This document shows, piece after piece, positions 9,225 to 19,452 of a stretch of 64,000 nt of DNA (position 1 is the first letter of the stretch; the number at the start of each line of letters is the position of its first letter). The stretch comes from Gelidibacter sp038243395 (GTDB lineage: Bacteria > Bacteroidota > Bacteroidia > Flavobacteriales > Flavobacteriaceae), in assembly GCA_038243395.1 (NCBI GenBank), contig JBBSRC010000009.1, positions 1-64,000 of the forward strand, in the 5' to 3' direction. Both the position numbers and the translations under genes were made by a program. The notes under the pieces are model-generated. The model was given only the letters and a program-made list of their open reading frames with translations, made no database searches and was not told the origin of the DNA.

Positions 9225-11317
9225 GCAAACAGATCAATGTTGCCTTAATAGGAAATCCAAATACTGGCAAAACCTCTGTATTTAATGCACTGACAGGTTT
9301 GAACCAAAAAGTCGGTAACTACCCTGGCATCACTGTCGAAAAAAAAGAAGGTGTCTGCAAGTTGCCACGTGGCGTAAAAGCCCATATTTTAGATTTACCC
9401 GGTACCTACAGTTTAAACGCCTCTTCTTTAGACGAGAATGTGGTCATTGAATTGCTTTTAAACAAAAATGATAAAGATTTTCCCGACGTCGCTATAGTCG
9501 TTAGTGATGTTGAAAACTTAAAACGAAATTTACTCCTCTTTACACAAATCAAAGATTTAGAAATCCCTACCATTTTAGTCATTAACATGGCAGATAGGAT
9601 GCAATACAAAGGTATTTCTTTAGATATTCCCCACTTAGAAGAACAACTTAACACTAAAATTGCGCTGGTAAGTACCAGAAAAAACTATGGGATTGTTGAA
9701 TTAAAAGAATTGATTTCAAGTTATAAGGAATTGTCCATTAAACCCTGCATGAATGCTTCGGAAATTGATGAGAACTATTTTGACAATTTACGTGAAGCGT
9801 TTCCAAACCAGTTGCTATACAAACTTTGGTTAGTTATTACTCAAGATGTAAATTTCGGTAAGACAGAAAGAAACGAAATTGACGATGTCGCCAATTTTAA
9901 GACGAAATCCAAGGCCGATTTAAAACGTCTCCAGCAAAAGGAAACCATTAAACGTTATCAATTTATTAACAACACGCTCAAACAAGGACAAACGATTGAT
10001 TTGAATTCAGCCAAGGATCTGCGGATTAAACTGGACCGGGTGCTGACCCACAAAGTATGGGGTTATGTCATTTTTTTTGTTATCCTATTGACCATTTTCC
10101 AGGCCATTTATGACTGGTCCAGTGTGCCCATGGATTTTATAGATTCTACCTTTGCTTCTTTGAGCGAATGGAGTAAAAATGCACTTCCGCCAGGTGTTTT
10201 TACCAATTTATTATCCGAAGGTATCATTCCAGGCTTGGGTGGGATTGTAATTTTCATACCGCAAATAGCATTTTTGTTCCTATTCATTGCAGTGCTCGAA
10301 GAAAGTGGCTATATGAGTCGTGTCGTGTTTTTGATGGACCGAGGCATGCGTCGTTTTGGATTGAGCGGAAAAAGCGTCGTTCCCTTAATTTCGGGAACCG
10401 CCTGCGCCATCCCGGCAATTATGGCTACCCGAAATATTGAAAGTTGGAAAGAGCGTTTAATCACTATTTTAGTAACGCCGTTTACCACTTGTTCAGCGCG
10501 ATTGCCTGTATATCTGATTATCATTTCATTAGTCATTCCCGATGGACGATTTTTGGGATTAGGTTATCAAGCTTTGACCTTAATGCTTTTATACTTGATC
10601 GGTTTTGGAGCTGCTTTAGGATCTGCCATGATCTTGAATAAAATTCTTAAAATTAAAAGCAAAACGTTTTTTGTGGTTGAAATGCCAAATTATAAATTGC
10701 CTCTGTTTAAAAATGTGGTCTATACTGTTATCGAAAAAACCAAAGCCTTCGTATTTGGTGCAGGGAAAATAATCTTGGCAATATCTATTATTCTCTGGTT
10801 TCTGGCCTCCTACGGCCCGGGCGAATTTAATAAAGCCGATGAAATCGTTACCACAGAATATGCTAACCAAAACCTTACGGACGAGGAAATGCATGAACAC
10901 ATCGCTTCTTACAAATTAGAACATTCATACCTCGGCATTACCGGCCATGCGATTGAACCTGCCATCAGACCTTTGGGATACGATTGGAAAATTGGTATTG
11001 CATTGGTAAGTTCTTTTGCGGCCCGCGAAGTATTTGTAGGTACTTTGGCAACGATATATAGTGTGGGGAGCGATGATGAAGCCACCATCAAAAACAGAAT
11101 GGCGGGCGAAGTCAATCCGATGTTGGGCGGTCCGTTATTTACTTTTGCTTCGGGAATTTCGTTGTTGTTATTTTACGCCTTTGCCATGCAATGCATGAGT
11201 ACGCTAGCGATTGTTCAACGTGAAACAAACTCGTGGAAATGGCCCATACTACAGCTTGTAATTATGACCGCTTTTGCGTATATTATAGCTTTGATCGCCT
11301 TTCAGGTTTTGAAGTAG
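9221..11317 (+). CDS. feoB: FeoB, ferrous iron transporter
   Basis: A 698-residue Fe(II) permease with an N-terminal G domain: G1 GNPNTGKT (11-18), G3 DLPG (58-61), G4 NMAD (122-125). A helical region follows, then a polytopic membrane part from about residue 270 with two Gate-like segments (GYMSRVVFLMDR... and the C-terminal SFAAREVFVGTLATIYSVG). Length and order are those of a complete FeoB. It forms an operon with feoA (4-bp overlap) and probably with the Cys-rich peptide gene 206 bp downstream. A heptanucleotide tandem repeat begins 6 bp after its stop. Confidence 0.97.
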   Translation: MSKQINVALIGNPNTGKTSVFNALTGLNQKVGNYPGITVEKKEGVCKLPRGVKAHILDLPGTYSLNASSLDENVVIELLLNKNDKDFPDVAIVVSDVENLKRNLLLFTQIKDLEIPTILVINMADRMQYKGISLDIPHLEEQLNTKIALVSTRKNYGIVELKELISSYKELSIKPCMNASEIDENYFDNLREAFPNQLLYKLWLVITQDVNFGKTERNEIDDVANFKTKSKADLKRLQQKETIKRYQFINNTLKQGQTIDLNSAKDLRIKLDRVLTHKVWGYVIFFVILLTIFQAIYDWSSVPMDFIDSTFASLSEWSKNALPPGVFTNLLSEGIIPGLGGIVIFIPQIAFLFLFIAVLEESGYMSRVVFLMDRGMRRFGLSGKSVVPLISGTACAIPAIMATRNIESWKERLITILVTPFTTCSARLPVYLIIISLVIPDGRFLGLGYQALTLMLLYLIGFGAALGSAMILNKILKIKSKTFFVVEMPNYKLPLFKNVVYTVIEKTKAFVFGAGKIILAISIILWFLASYGPGEFNKADEIVTTEYANQNLTDEEMHEHIASYKLEHSYLGITGHAIEPAIRPLGYDWKIGIALVSSFAAREVFVGTLATIYSVGSDDEATIKNRMAGEVNPMLGGPLFTFASGISLLLFYAFAMQCMSTLAIVQRETNSWKWPILQLVIMTAFAYIIALIAFQVLK

Positions 11318-11323
11318 ACGAAA

Positions 11324-11386
11324 GATGACAGATGACAGATGACAGATGACAGATGACGGATGACGGATGACGGATGACGGATGACA
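11324..11386. repeat. Tandem heptamer, nine copies of GATGACR
   Basis: Nine uninterrupted 7-bp units: four GATGACA, four GATGACG and one GATGACA, starting 6 bp after the feoB stop codon. A 7-bp period does not keep reading frame. A similar heptamer array follows the S46 peptidase gene at 39975. Confidence 0.97.
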
Positions 11387-11523
11387 GAAGAAAATAAATT
11401 AACGAAGGACGATTGCCAACTGCTGACTGCCCTCTGAAAAATGATACTGATTTCTGAATACTGAAAACCGCCCGTTATTAGTTTCTTGCGAAAAGAGGAT
11501 TAAAGGATTATAAAACATTAAAA

Positions 11524-11664
11524 ATGAACGAGATCATCCAAACCATATTGACTTTTGTTGCCTTAGGACTCGCTTTAAGTTTCCTGATAAAAAAATTCTT
11601 TTGGAAAAAACCAAAATCAAAAAAAGCGTTTGGAGATCATCATGATTGTGATAATTGCCATTGA
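11524..11664 (+). CDS. FeoB-associated Cys-rich membrane peptide
   Basis: A 46-residue peptide: one membrane helix (TILTFVALGLALSFLI), a Lys-rich stretch, and a metal-binding-like tail DHHDCDNCH with two Cys and three His. Short peptides of this design commonly follow feoB in Bacteroidota (FeoB-associated Cys-rich protein family). The FeoC-like role suggested for them is unproven. It lies 206 bp behind feoB on the same strand. It ends in TGA. Confidence 0.82.
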   Translation: MNEIIQTILTFVALGLALSFLIKKFFWKKPKSKKAFGDHHDCDNCH

Positions 11665-12277
11665 TTCTATTAATCAAATCGGGACACCTTATAAAAAACC
11701 TTTTAATTGGGGATTTATAGCAAATTTGAGAAAGGAGAATTGACATGGACATCAAAACTTCAAAACTTCAAAAATAGAGCTTGTAAAAATCAATTTGAAT
11801 ATCTATAATAATAACTTCATAAATCATCAAACTTTATTAATAGCGAAAAGCTGATTTTTAGAATGAATAATCGTTTTTAGAACAAGCTAAAACCAAAAAG
11901 GCATTTCCAAATTGGATAAACGCAAAAGAACTTCTTACAATGATTCACTTCAAAAGATTTCTTACTGGAATTATTTCTATCTGAACTAGCCGCATTCAAA
12001 CTCAATAACTCTCTCAGCAAATTCTCAAACATTCAGAAGAATAAATGTTTAGTAAACGCGACTTACAGTTTGTCCCACTATGCCATAATCGCAATGGCAA
12101 TAATTTCCAATAGCTATTCTACTATTTCCATATGCTCCGAGAAATAGAGATAAAGTCAAAAACCACCCTTTAGTTGAAACGGTTGCCCCCTACACCACTA
12201 CTCCATAAAATCTAATTTTCCCTTTTTAACCTAAAAGATTCTTTATACCAAAAGGATCAAACTCAAACCCCAAACAC
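11665..12277. other. Intergenic, nothing recognised
   Basis: About 600 bp of AT-rich DNA with no family-like reading frame. A short run of AAAACTTC-type units lies near 11755-11775. It must hold the promoter of the secreted beta-helix gene, but no clear TAnnTTTG box is visible near 12278. Confidence 0.5.
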
Positions 12278-14662
12278 ATGCAAAAAAACTACCTTTATCA
12301 TCTTGCCACACTTACATTTCTAATCCTTTTTTCCAGTTCAAATTTAAATGCTCAAGACGCGCAGATCTGGAAAAAATACACGGGAGAAATTAGTGATCCA
12401 ACCATTCCAGATTTACCAAATTACAGTTATGCTGGTTACAAGTTAGGAGCAGCCGAAATACCCAATATCAGTGGTCCAATTTTCGATGTTACACATTACG
12501 GCGCAAAAGCTAACGATGATTTATCAGATGCGGCTGCCATTCGAGCTGCCATTGCTGCCGCAGAGAGCGCAGGCGGTGGCGTCGTCTTTTTTCCTCCAGG
12601 AGAGTTTACCGTTAAGACTGATGCCGGTGATGATCAATCCATAAGGATAACAGGATCAAATATTGTACTAAGAGGTAGTGGTTCAGAACCAGGAGGTACT
12701 GTTATAAATATGAAACAGGTAATGGCTCAAGAACCAACTATGACGGCAATGCATCAAGCCAATCCCATGTTTAAGTTTGAACCAGTCTATGAGGGTACCG
12801 TAAAGATGAATCTTATTGCAGACTCAGATAAAGGCTCCAATTTTATCACTGTTGATAATCCTTCTAGTTTGTGGCTATCTCGATCTAAAATGGTTCCAAA
12901 ATTCGTCAGAATGGAAATGAATGCCAATAAAGACGCCAATGCCTTATATCTGGACGGCAAAACAACAGGTTTACGTAATCAATGGACTAATATTAGAAAT
13001 AAGGGTGTCACAGGGAAAGAGTTTCACGAAATTGACCGCATTGAAGGCAATAAAATTTATTTCAAAGATGCATTTATCAATGATATAAAAGCAGCACATA
13101 ACTGGACTGTTATGGGCTACAATATGATGGAAGAATCTGGGTTTGAAGATATCCATTTTAAAGGAAACTTTAATGACACCTTTAAACATCATCAAGATTA
13201 TAAACATGATGTAGGATGGAACGCCATTGGTTTTAGTAATACCGCACATTGTTGGTTAAGACGTTCGCGTTTTTCAAATGTTTCTTACGTCGCCATGCTT
13301 GGTCACAGTTACGCAAATTCGCTCATCCAAATATTAGTAGATGGAAAACAAGGCCACGGATTAATGGCGGCCGGTGGGTCTTCAAGAATATTAATGGGAT
13401 TAATTTGGGACAATGGTCCAAACGGACAATTTCACGGTGTGGATGTTTCTGGAGGTACCACAGGTACCGTCATTTGGAGAATAGATGCCACTAAAGGCGG
13501 CGGCATGGATATTCATGGTAGCAGTCCAAGATCCAATCTTTATGATATCTACAAAGGATTTGATGTAACTAATAATGGTGGGAATTCCGCAAATTTACCT
13601 AATCACTTGGGTGGCTTAACACTATGGAACCACAGTAGAGTATCAGGTCCTGCACGAACAAATTATGATTTTTGGCAAGACTGTGGAAGTAGAGAATATT
13701 GTAACACTGCAGCTGTGGCGAATCCAATTGTTGTAGGCTACCATGGTAGTGTAAAAACTACGTTCAACCAATCTGGAGTAAAATACGAAGAGAGTAATGG
13801 TACTAAAGTGTTTCCTGAATCTTTATATGAAGCACAAGTAGAACATCGATTAGGTTCAAAACCTCTTTGGATGGATGCTGCGATCTCTGAATACGAAGCG
13901 CTAAAAATCAAATGGTATACAGCTGCTCCTGATGACCCAACTGATCCTACTCCTGATGAGCCCATTGCGCCCAACTATTCAGAAACTTTTACGAATTTAG
14001 CTTTAGACAATGCATGGGGAAAAGAAACTTATCCAGGCGACCATGGTTTTATCTGGAGCGTGGATGCCAAAGGCGAAAATAACCGTTTCAACACTGGTAA
14101 AAATATATATTTTCAAAAAGGAGCCACTGGAATTACCTCTCTACCAATTCGAGGAGGAATAGCATCATTTTCTGTTGAATGTAAAGATCTTTGGGATGTT
14201 GGTGTTGAGCGTAAGATAGAACTATTGATTAACGGGAATGTAGTCGGCTCAATGAAACATACAGGGCCCGATGCTTATACATTTTCAGTCGACAACATCA
14301 ATATCACTGGTGATATTACAATTGGTATTAGAAACGCGAGTACGTTAGACGGAAATTTAAGCTTAGCTATTGATAATATTTATTGGACCACCTTAAACCC
14401 TACCGCGTCTGTGGAAGATCACAGTTTTATAGGTGTCAAAATACATCCCAACCCATCACATTCAGGTCTGTTTTCGATTAACCTACAACAAACTGCTACA
14501 GCCAAAATACATGATCTACAAGGTCGCATAGTAAAAAACGCGACGACTTTGGGAAATGGAACGACATCTATAGATATTTCAAATCATAATTCAGGAATAT
14601 ATATCTTGACCTTAACCACCGAAAACGGTGCCACCAAAACCTATAAACTGATCAGGAAATAA
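12278..14662 (+). CDS. T9SS-secreted pectate-lyase-fold (beta-helix) protein
   Basis: A 794-residue exported protein. Residues 1-25 are a signal peptide ending near LNAQ. From about 65, FDVTHYGAKANDDLSDAAAI and GGGVVFFPPGEF are the hallmark of the pectate-lyase-superfamily right-handed beta-helix. A Pro/Asp linker (PTDPTPDEP, about 550) leads to a beta-sandwich region. The last 75 or so residues (HPNPSHSGLFSINL... GIYILTLTTENGATKTYKLIRK) are a type A T9SS sorting domain. It probably cleaves or binds an algal or plant polysaccharide at the cell surface or outside; the substrate cannot be told. No SusC/SusD neighbours, so it is not in a classical polysaccharide utilisation locus. Confidence 0.87.
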   Translation: MQKNYLYHLATLTFLILFSSSNLNAQDAQIWKKYTGEISDPTIPDLPNYSYAGYKLGAAEIPNISGPIFDVTHYGAKANDDLSDAAAIRAAIAAAESAGGGVVFFPPGEFTVKTDAGDDQSIRITGSNIVLRGSGSEPGGTVINMKQVMAQEPTMTAMHQANPMFKFEPVYEGTVKMNLIADSDKGSNFITVDNPSSLWLSRSKMVPKFVRMEMNANKDANALYLDGKTTGLRNQWTNIRNKGVTGKEFHEIDRIEGNKIYFKDAFINDIKAAHNWTVMGYNMMEESGFEDIHFKGNFNDTFKHHQDYKHDVGWNAIGFSNTAHCWLRRSRFSNVSYVAMLGHSYANSLIQILVDGKQGHGLMAAGGSSRILMGLIWDNGPNGQFHGVDVSGGTTGTVIWRIDATKGGGMDIHGSSPRSNLYDIYKGFDVTNNGGNSANLPNHLGGLTLWNHSRVSGPARTNYDFWQDCGSREYCNTAAVANPIVVGYHGSVKTTFNQSGVKYEESNGTKVFPESLYEAQVEHRLGSKPLWMDAAISEYEALKIKWYTAAPDDPTDPTPDEPIAPNYSETFTNLALDNAWGKETYPGDHGFIWSVDAKGENNRFNTGKNIYFQKGATGITSLPIRGGIASFSVECKDLWDVGVERKIELLINGNVVGSMKHTGPDAYTFSVDNINITGDITIGIRNASTLDGNLSLAIDNIYWTTLNPTASVEDHSFIGVKIHPNPSHSGLFSINLQQTATAKIHDLQGRIVKNATTLGNGTTSIDISNHNSGIYILTLTTENGATKTYKLIRK

Positions 14663-15030
14663 TTAATTCAAAATACTTTAAAAATTATAAAGAGGCATTC
14701 TGAAAAGAATTGCCTGTTTATAATTATTTGCATCACAATTCAGGTAATAACTGGATGATTCAGTCAATCTATTTTTAACGATAAACAAAACGATGGACTA
14801 AAAAGTGCAGTATCAGTCGGAAATAATTCTGTGATAAAGTCCTTTACAACAGACCGAAAGCTTAATTCCCCGAGAAATATGTAGTAAATAATTACGCTGT
14901 TATTATCGACAATTTTGTAAATCAGTGATCATTCATGAAATTAGTGGCAAAATTTTTAGAAGCTCAAACGAGCAGAATTAAATCACAACGAATGAAAGTA
15001 TTTTCAAACAACAGGCAATCTCAAAACTCA
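14663..15030. other. Intergenic with a dispersed-repeat match
   Basis: Lies between two convergent genes. GTGGCAAAATTTTTA at 14943-14957 recurs at 33463-33477, so it is a small dispersed repeat. No terminator hairpin is obvious. Confidence 0.5.
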
Positions 15031-17055
15031 CTACTCATACTTCTTAAACCAAGCCAAAATATGCGCCACCTTACTGATCAAATTACTTGGTCTCTGCACT
15101 ATATTATGATAGGCGTCTGGTATTTCCACTAACACCGTTTCTATTTTTCGAAGTTTTAAAGCGTGGTATAATTGTTTGGCCTCACTTGGTGGCGTTCGTA
15201 AATCATTCATTCCTACCATAACCATGGTTGGCGTTTCGATATTTCCCACCAATGAGATCGGCGAGAATTTCCAATAGGTTTCAAAATTTTCCCACGGCTG
15301 CCCTTCATAACGTGTATCGGCATAGCCAAAATAATTATCGGCTACCAATGTTTTACTGATCCAATTGACCACAGGCTTAACCACAGCGGCAGCTTTAAAA
15401 CGGTTGTTCTTACCAATCATCCACGTGGTCATAATACCACCAGCGCTTCCTCCAGTGACATATAATTTATCATTGTCTGCAATTCCCTTTGCAACCAAAT
15501 AGTCCACTCCATCCATCACATCATTATAATCTTGTCCTGGATAATTATTCTTTAATAAATTTCCAAATTCCTCGCCATAACTTGTGCTGCCTCGCGGATT
15601 TGGATAAAACACCACATAACCTTCCGCAGCAAAAAGCTGAATTTCAGCCGTAAATCGGTCGCCATAATTTAAAATGGGACCGCCATGATTTTCCACCAAC
15701 AACGGATATTTTTTTGAGGTATCATAATAAGGGGGTTTTACAATCCACCCTTGAATGTCACGATCATCGAAGGTCGATTTATACCAAACTTCTTCCGTTT
15801 GCCCTAATTCGCGGTAATCCAATATATCAGCATTTAAAGTTGTAATCAAGGATACCGACTTCTTATTTTCGATAACCGCCAATTCTGCAGGATATTCAGG
15901 ACGTGACTGCGTATAGACCAATGCGCCATTTTGAGATACTGAATAGGAACCCGAAGCATAAGGCCTTCCAATTGTGGTCCCGCCAACATTATCGGCTAAT
16001 TTCGTGATTTTGCCAGAGGTTGTCATATGTCCAACCTTGGTATTCCCATGAATATCGTATAAAAAATACAAACCTTTCCCGCTTGTATCCCAAGTAATAT
16101 CTGAAACGCTTCCATCAAAACCTGAAGAAATGATGCGTTTCTTGCTTCCATCTGCATTCATTAACTGCAATACGGTATTTTGATGATCTTGCGCCCGATC
16201 CTCATAACCTAAATACGCCACTGTTTTTCCATCCGACGACACTTTCGGTGAATGATCAGGTCCGTCTTGAGAGGTCAGTGCTGTTATCTGTTTGGTATCT
16301 ACATTTACCTTATAAACTTCGCTGTTTCTAAATCGGTATTCCCAATTATCATCCCGGTTTCCCGAAAAATAAATTTCCTTTCCATTCGGCGTAAAGGATA
16401 AGCCAGCACGGTGGTTATAATTCCCACTTGTCAATTGACGTGGTGTACCTCCATCTGCCGGAATAACAAAAATATGGGTAAATCCAGGTTCCATATAACC
16501 ACTGCCGTCAGCTTCATGTTTTAATCGGTCGGTGATTCGTGCCGGTTCCGCCCATTTGGCACCTTTCGGTTTTTCGGGTGATTTGACTACCACAGGCGGT
16601 TTTTCTGACATAAACATGGTAAATGCAATGGATTTACCATCAGGCGACCAAGTTAAGGAGCTCGGCGATTTCTCCAATTGTGAAAGTTTTGCAATTTGCC
16701 CCGTTGTGTTCCAATACATATAAATTTCGGAACCTTCATCAGTAGTACTCGTAAACACAATACGATCGCCGGTTGGCGACCAACTAGCTTGTGACTCGTC
16801 AACTTCTCTTGAAGTCAGTTTCCGATGAGAGGTACCGTCTGTATTAAGTATCCAAAGATTGCCTTTGGAATTATCCTTCATTATATCAAATCCATTCCGC
16901 TTATAAACAACCTGTTTGCCATCGGGAGAAATTTGAGGATCTGAAGCCCATTCCAACGCGAAGACATCCATGGGTTGAAAGGGTAATTTTGGAGTTTGTG
17001 CGACTACAAACTGCATGCTAAAAACACAAACCAGAAGAATATAAAAACGATACAT
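15031..17055 (-). CDS. S9-family prolyl oligopeptidase-type peptidase
   Basis: A 674-residue exported serine peptidase. A signal peptide (residues 1-19, ending VVAQ) is followed by a WD40-like beta-propeller with repeats such as DPQISPDGKQVVYKRNG and SWSPTGDRIVFTS. The C-terminal alpha/beta-hydrolase domain holds Ser537 (GGSAGG), Asp618 (GMNDLR) and His650 (DAYHN). The family releases amino acids or peptides from oligopeptides (acylaminoacyl or dipeptidyl peptidases); the exact specificity is not visible. It is transcribed alone and converges on the beta-helix gene. Confidence 0.93.
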   Translation of the reverse strand: MYRFYILLVCVFSMQFVVAQTPKLPFQPMDVFALEWASDPQISPDGKQVVYKRNGFDIMKDNSKGNLWILNTDGTSHRKLTSREVDESQASWSPTGDRIVFTSTTDEGSEIYMYWNTTGQIAKLSQLEKSPSSLTWSPDGKSIAFTMFMSEKPPVVVKSPEKPKGAKWAEPARITDRLKHEADGSGYMEPGFTHIFVIPADGGTPRQLTSGNYNHRAGLSFTPNGKEIYFSGNRDDNWEYRFRNSEVYKVNVDTKQITALTSQDGPDHSPKVSSDGKTVAYLGYEDRAQDHQNTVLQLMNADGSKKRIISSGFDGSVSDITWDTSGKGLYFLYDIHGNTKVGHMTTSGKITKLADNVGGTTIGRPYASGSYSVSQNGALVYTQSRPEYPAELAVIENKKSVSLITTLNADILDYRELGQTEEVWYKSTFDDRDIQGWIVKPPYYDTSKKYPLLVENHGGPILNYGDRFTAEIQLFAAEGYVVFYPNPRGSTSYGEEFGNLLKNNYPGQDYNDVMDGVDYLVAKGIADNDKLYVTGGSAGGIMTTWMIGKNNRFKAAAVVKPVVNWISKTLVADNYFGYADTRYEGQPWENFETYWKFSPISLVGNIETPTMVMVGMNDLRTPPSEAKQLYHALKLRKIETVLVEIPDAYHNIVQRPSNLISKVAHILAWFKKYE

Positions 17056-17235
17056 AGACTATTTTTTAAATTAGAGGATCAATTTACTAATTATAAATTC
17101 AATAATCTCCGAGAAAAAACCTACCGTTTTGTTCTGAAAATTAGGAAGAAAGATATAACACGGAAAATCGCACTTACTAAATTTTGAAATTTGAAAGCAT
17201 CGAGTCGTGAATTTTGAAAGGAAATCCTGAATTAG

Positions 17236-17889
17236 TTAAACCTCAGTTAAGAATAAGTTTTTAGCAACGTTTTGAGAAACAACCAATTCAACATCATTAA
17301 ATTTAATTTTTACCGAATTATCAAAAGGCTCTTTATGGATAATTTTAATGGTGGTCCCTAGACTAATATTATTGCCATCTAAATATTTCAAAAAATCACT
17401 GGAGCTGTCATCCACTCCAACACAAACATAAGTCAAGCCCTTGGTGGCATTGGATAGACTTGTTTTATCTACTTCTTCAAAATTACCATGCTTATCAGGT
17501 ATGGGATCGCCATGCGGATCTACTTTAGGAAAACCTAAAAACTCATCGAGCTTATCGGTCAGCTTTTCGGATTTAATATGTTCTAATTGTTCGGCCACAT
17601 CATGCACCTCATCCCATGAAAAGTTGAGTTTCTCCAATAAAAACACTTCCCAAAGACGGTGTTTACGCACTACTTTGACGGCATAAGAACGACCGCTCTT
17701 TGAAAGGCTAACACCTTGATAGGGAATATAGGAGATCATGTTTTTCTCTGCCAACTTCTTGATCATATCTGTTGCCGAAGATGCTTTAGTCCGCATTTCT
17801 TCGGCTAATGCATTAGTGGAAACACCATTGTTGCATTGATTTTCTAAATGATAAATTGCTTTGAGATAGTTTTCTTCAGCGAGCGTCAT
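17236..17889 (-). CDS. DtxR/MntR-family metal-dependent repressor
   Basis: A 217-residue regulator. The N-terminal winged helix (residues 1-65, LAEEMRTKASSATDMIKKLAEKN as recognition region) is followed by the metal-binding dimerisation domain (HRLWEVFLLEKLNFSWDEVHDVAEQLEHI). A C-terminal FeoA/SH3-like domain (about 145-217) completes the long DtxR form. The family represses metal uptake when Mn(II) or Fe(II) is bound. It is divergent from the Mn/Zn-type ABC transporter starting at 18261, its likely target. Confidence 0.93.
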   Translation of the reverse strand: MTLAEENYLKAIYHLENQCNNGVSTNALAEEMRTKASSATDMIKKLAEKNMISYIPYQGVSLSKSGRSYAVKVVRKHRLWEVFLLEKLNFSWDEVHDVAEQLEHIKSEKLTDKLDEFLGFPKVDPHGDPIPDKHGNFEEVDKTSLSNATKGLTYVCVGVDDSSSDFLKYLDGNNISLGTTIKIIHKEPFDNSVKIKFNDVELVVSQNVAKNLFLTEV

Positions 17890-17907
17890 ACAAATAAGGG
17901 TTATTTA

Positions 17908-17915
17908 CAAATATA
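17908..17915 (-). promoter_or_regulatory. -7 box for the DtxR-family gene
   Basis: TATATTTG on the minus strand, 18 bp upstream of the ATG at 17889, matches TAnnTTTG. No TTG at the ideal distance. Confidence 0.45.
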
Positions 17916-18129
17916 TATTTTTTTCAGACAAAAAGATTATTTAGTGCTGCCTAAACTGTGAACTAAAAAAATTCGAAACTTCTTTAAAAAATATGTGACA
18001 ATGGCCTTTTTGTTCAATCAGTATCAAAAATAAACAGCTAATTTCTGCCATTGGTTAGTTAAACGCACTTTCTAAAACGATCCTGTAATTTTTCGATCCA
18101 AATTTCCAATTAGATACAATATTAGACGC

Positions 18130-18178
18130 TACGGTACTGTACTTTAAATATATCATTACAGAAAAAAATCATACCGTA
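18130..18178. promoter_or_regulatory. Possible metal-regulator operator
   Basis: TACGGTA (18130-18136) and TACCGTA (18172-18178) form inverted half-sites 35 bp apart. GTACTGTAC (18134-18142) is itself a 9-bp near-palindrome. They lie between the divergent DtxR-family gene and the transporter operon. Assignment as a regulator site rests only on symmetry and position. Confidence 0.35.
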
Positions 18179-18260
18179 ACTCAAAATAGTGACAGAAATG
18201 CTTAATCATCAACACAACATCTATCTTTTTTTAGTACTTTCGCAACATATATTTAGACTT

Positions 18261-19172
18261 ATGAAAAAAATAGTTTTCATTTTATTAACTTTTTTGATCT
18301 TTTCAGCTTGTAAAGATGAAACGTCAAGCAACGGGAAGCTCAACATTGTAACCACTACTACGATGATTACCGATTTGTTAACTCATATCAGTGGTGATAA
18401 AATAAATGTTCAAGGCTTAATGGGAAGTGGTGTGGACCCGCACTTATACAAAGCCAGTGAAGGCGATGTCACTAAACTAGCAAAAGCCAATTTGATTTTT
18501 TATGGCGGCTTGCATTTAGAGGGTAAACTCGTAGATGTTTTTGAAAAAATGGGTCGCCAAAACATTAAAACCATCGCGGTTTCTGATGCTTTAGATAAAA
18601 AATCGTTAATAAGTTCAGAACTTTTTGCTTCCAATTATGATCCACACATTTGGTTTGATGTCCATAACTGGGAACTCATTACAACCTTTGTAGTTCACAA
18701 ACTTTCGGAAGCCAGTCCTGAAAACACAGATTTTTTTGAAGAAAACGGAAAAAACTATCTTGAAGAATTAAAAGATCTTGATGCCGAAATCAGAGCCATC
18801 ATCAACACACTTCCAGAAGAAAAAAGAACTTTAGTTACCGCCCATGATGCCTTCAATTATTTTGGACAGGCTTACGGATTTGAAGTGGTTGGCTTACAAG
18901 GTTTATCAACCGCCACGGAAGCCGGTGTACAAGATGTCCAAAATTTAGCGAGTTTTATCATTGATAAAAAAGTGAAAGCCATTTTTGTAGAAAGTTCGGT
19001 GCCAAGACGTACCATTGAAGCCCTTCAGGCTGCGGTAAATTCTAAAAAACATCAAGTAGAAATCGGAGGTACTTTATATTCTGATGCACTTGGAAATGCC
19101 GGCACTGTTGAAGGCACTTATATTGGGATGTTTAAGTACAACGTAAACACGATTGTGAATGCTTTAAAATAA
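18261..19172 (+). CDS. Metal ABC transporter substrate-binding lipoprotein (Mn/Zn type)
   Basis: A 303-residue cluster-A1 binding lipoprotein. The lipobox FLIFSAC gives a lipidated Cys17. Metal ligands are visible as His in GVDPHLYKAS, His in DPHIWFDVHNW, His in VTAHDAFNYF and Asp in GGTLYSDALG. There is no His-rich loop, which favours Mn or Fe over Zn, in line with the MntR-like neighbour. I chose ATG 18261 because it places the signal peptide correctly; the frame is open 72 bp further upstream. ATPase and two permeases follow on the same strand. Confidence 0.93.
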   Translation: MKKIVFILLTFLIFSACKDETSSNGKLNIVTTTTMITDLLTHISGDKINVQGLMGSGVDPHLYKASEGDVTKLAKANLIFYGGLHLEGKLVDVFEKMGRQNIKTIAVSDALDKKSLISSELFASNYDPHIWFDVHNWELITTFVVHKLSEASPENTDFFEENGKNYLEELKDLDAEIRAIINTLPEEKRTLVTAHDAFNYFGQAYGFEVVGLQGLSTATEAGVQDVQNLASFIIDKKVKAIFVESSVPRRTIEALQAAVNSKKHQVEIGGTLYSDALGNAGTVEGTYIGMFKYNVNTIVNALK

Positions 19173-19452
19173 GGAAACAGTTGTTAGTGGCAGTTGACAG
19201 TGAATAATGAGCTACAAGATTTTAAAACCTTTTAAGTAAAAGAAATGGCTAATTATTTTAAATTTAATAATACATTTAATTATTTGAAGCTATTCCTGCT
19301 ATCAGCTGTATCTTTTTTGAAGAAAAATCAAAAAAGTATGCCGCTTCTATCAGGGCTAAACTATCAGCTAAAGTCAATGCAGGACCTCGAATCTGGTTTA
19401 AAACCGATAAGTTCTGTAATCGGAATTTCTTCGGTAGATATAACATCTAAAG

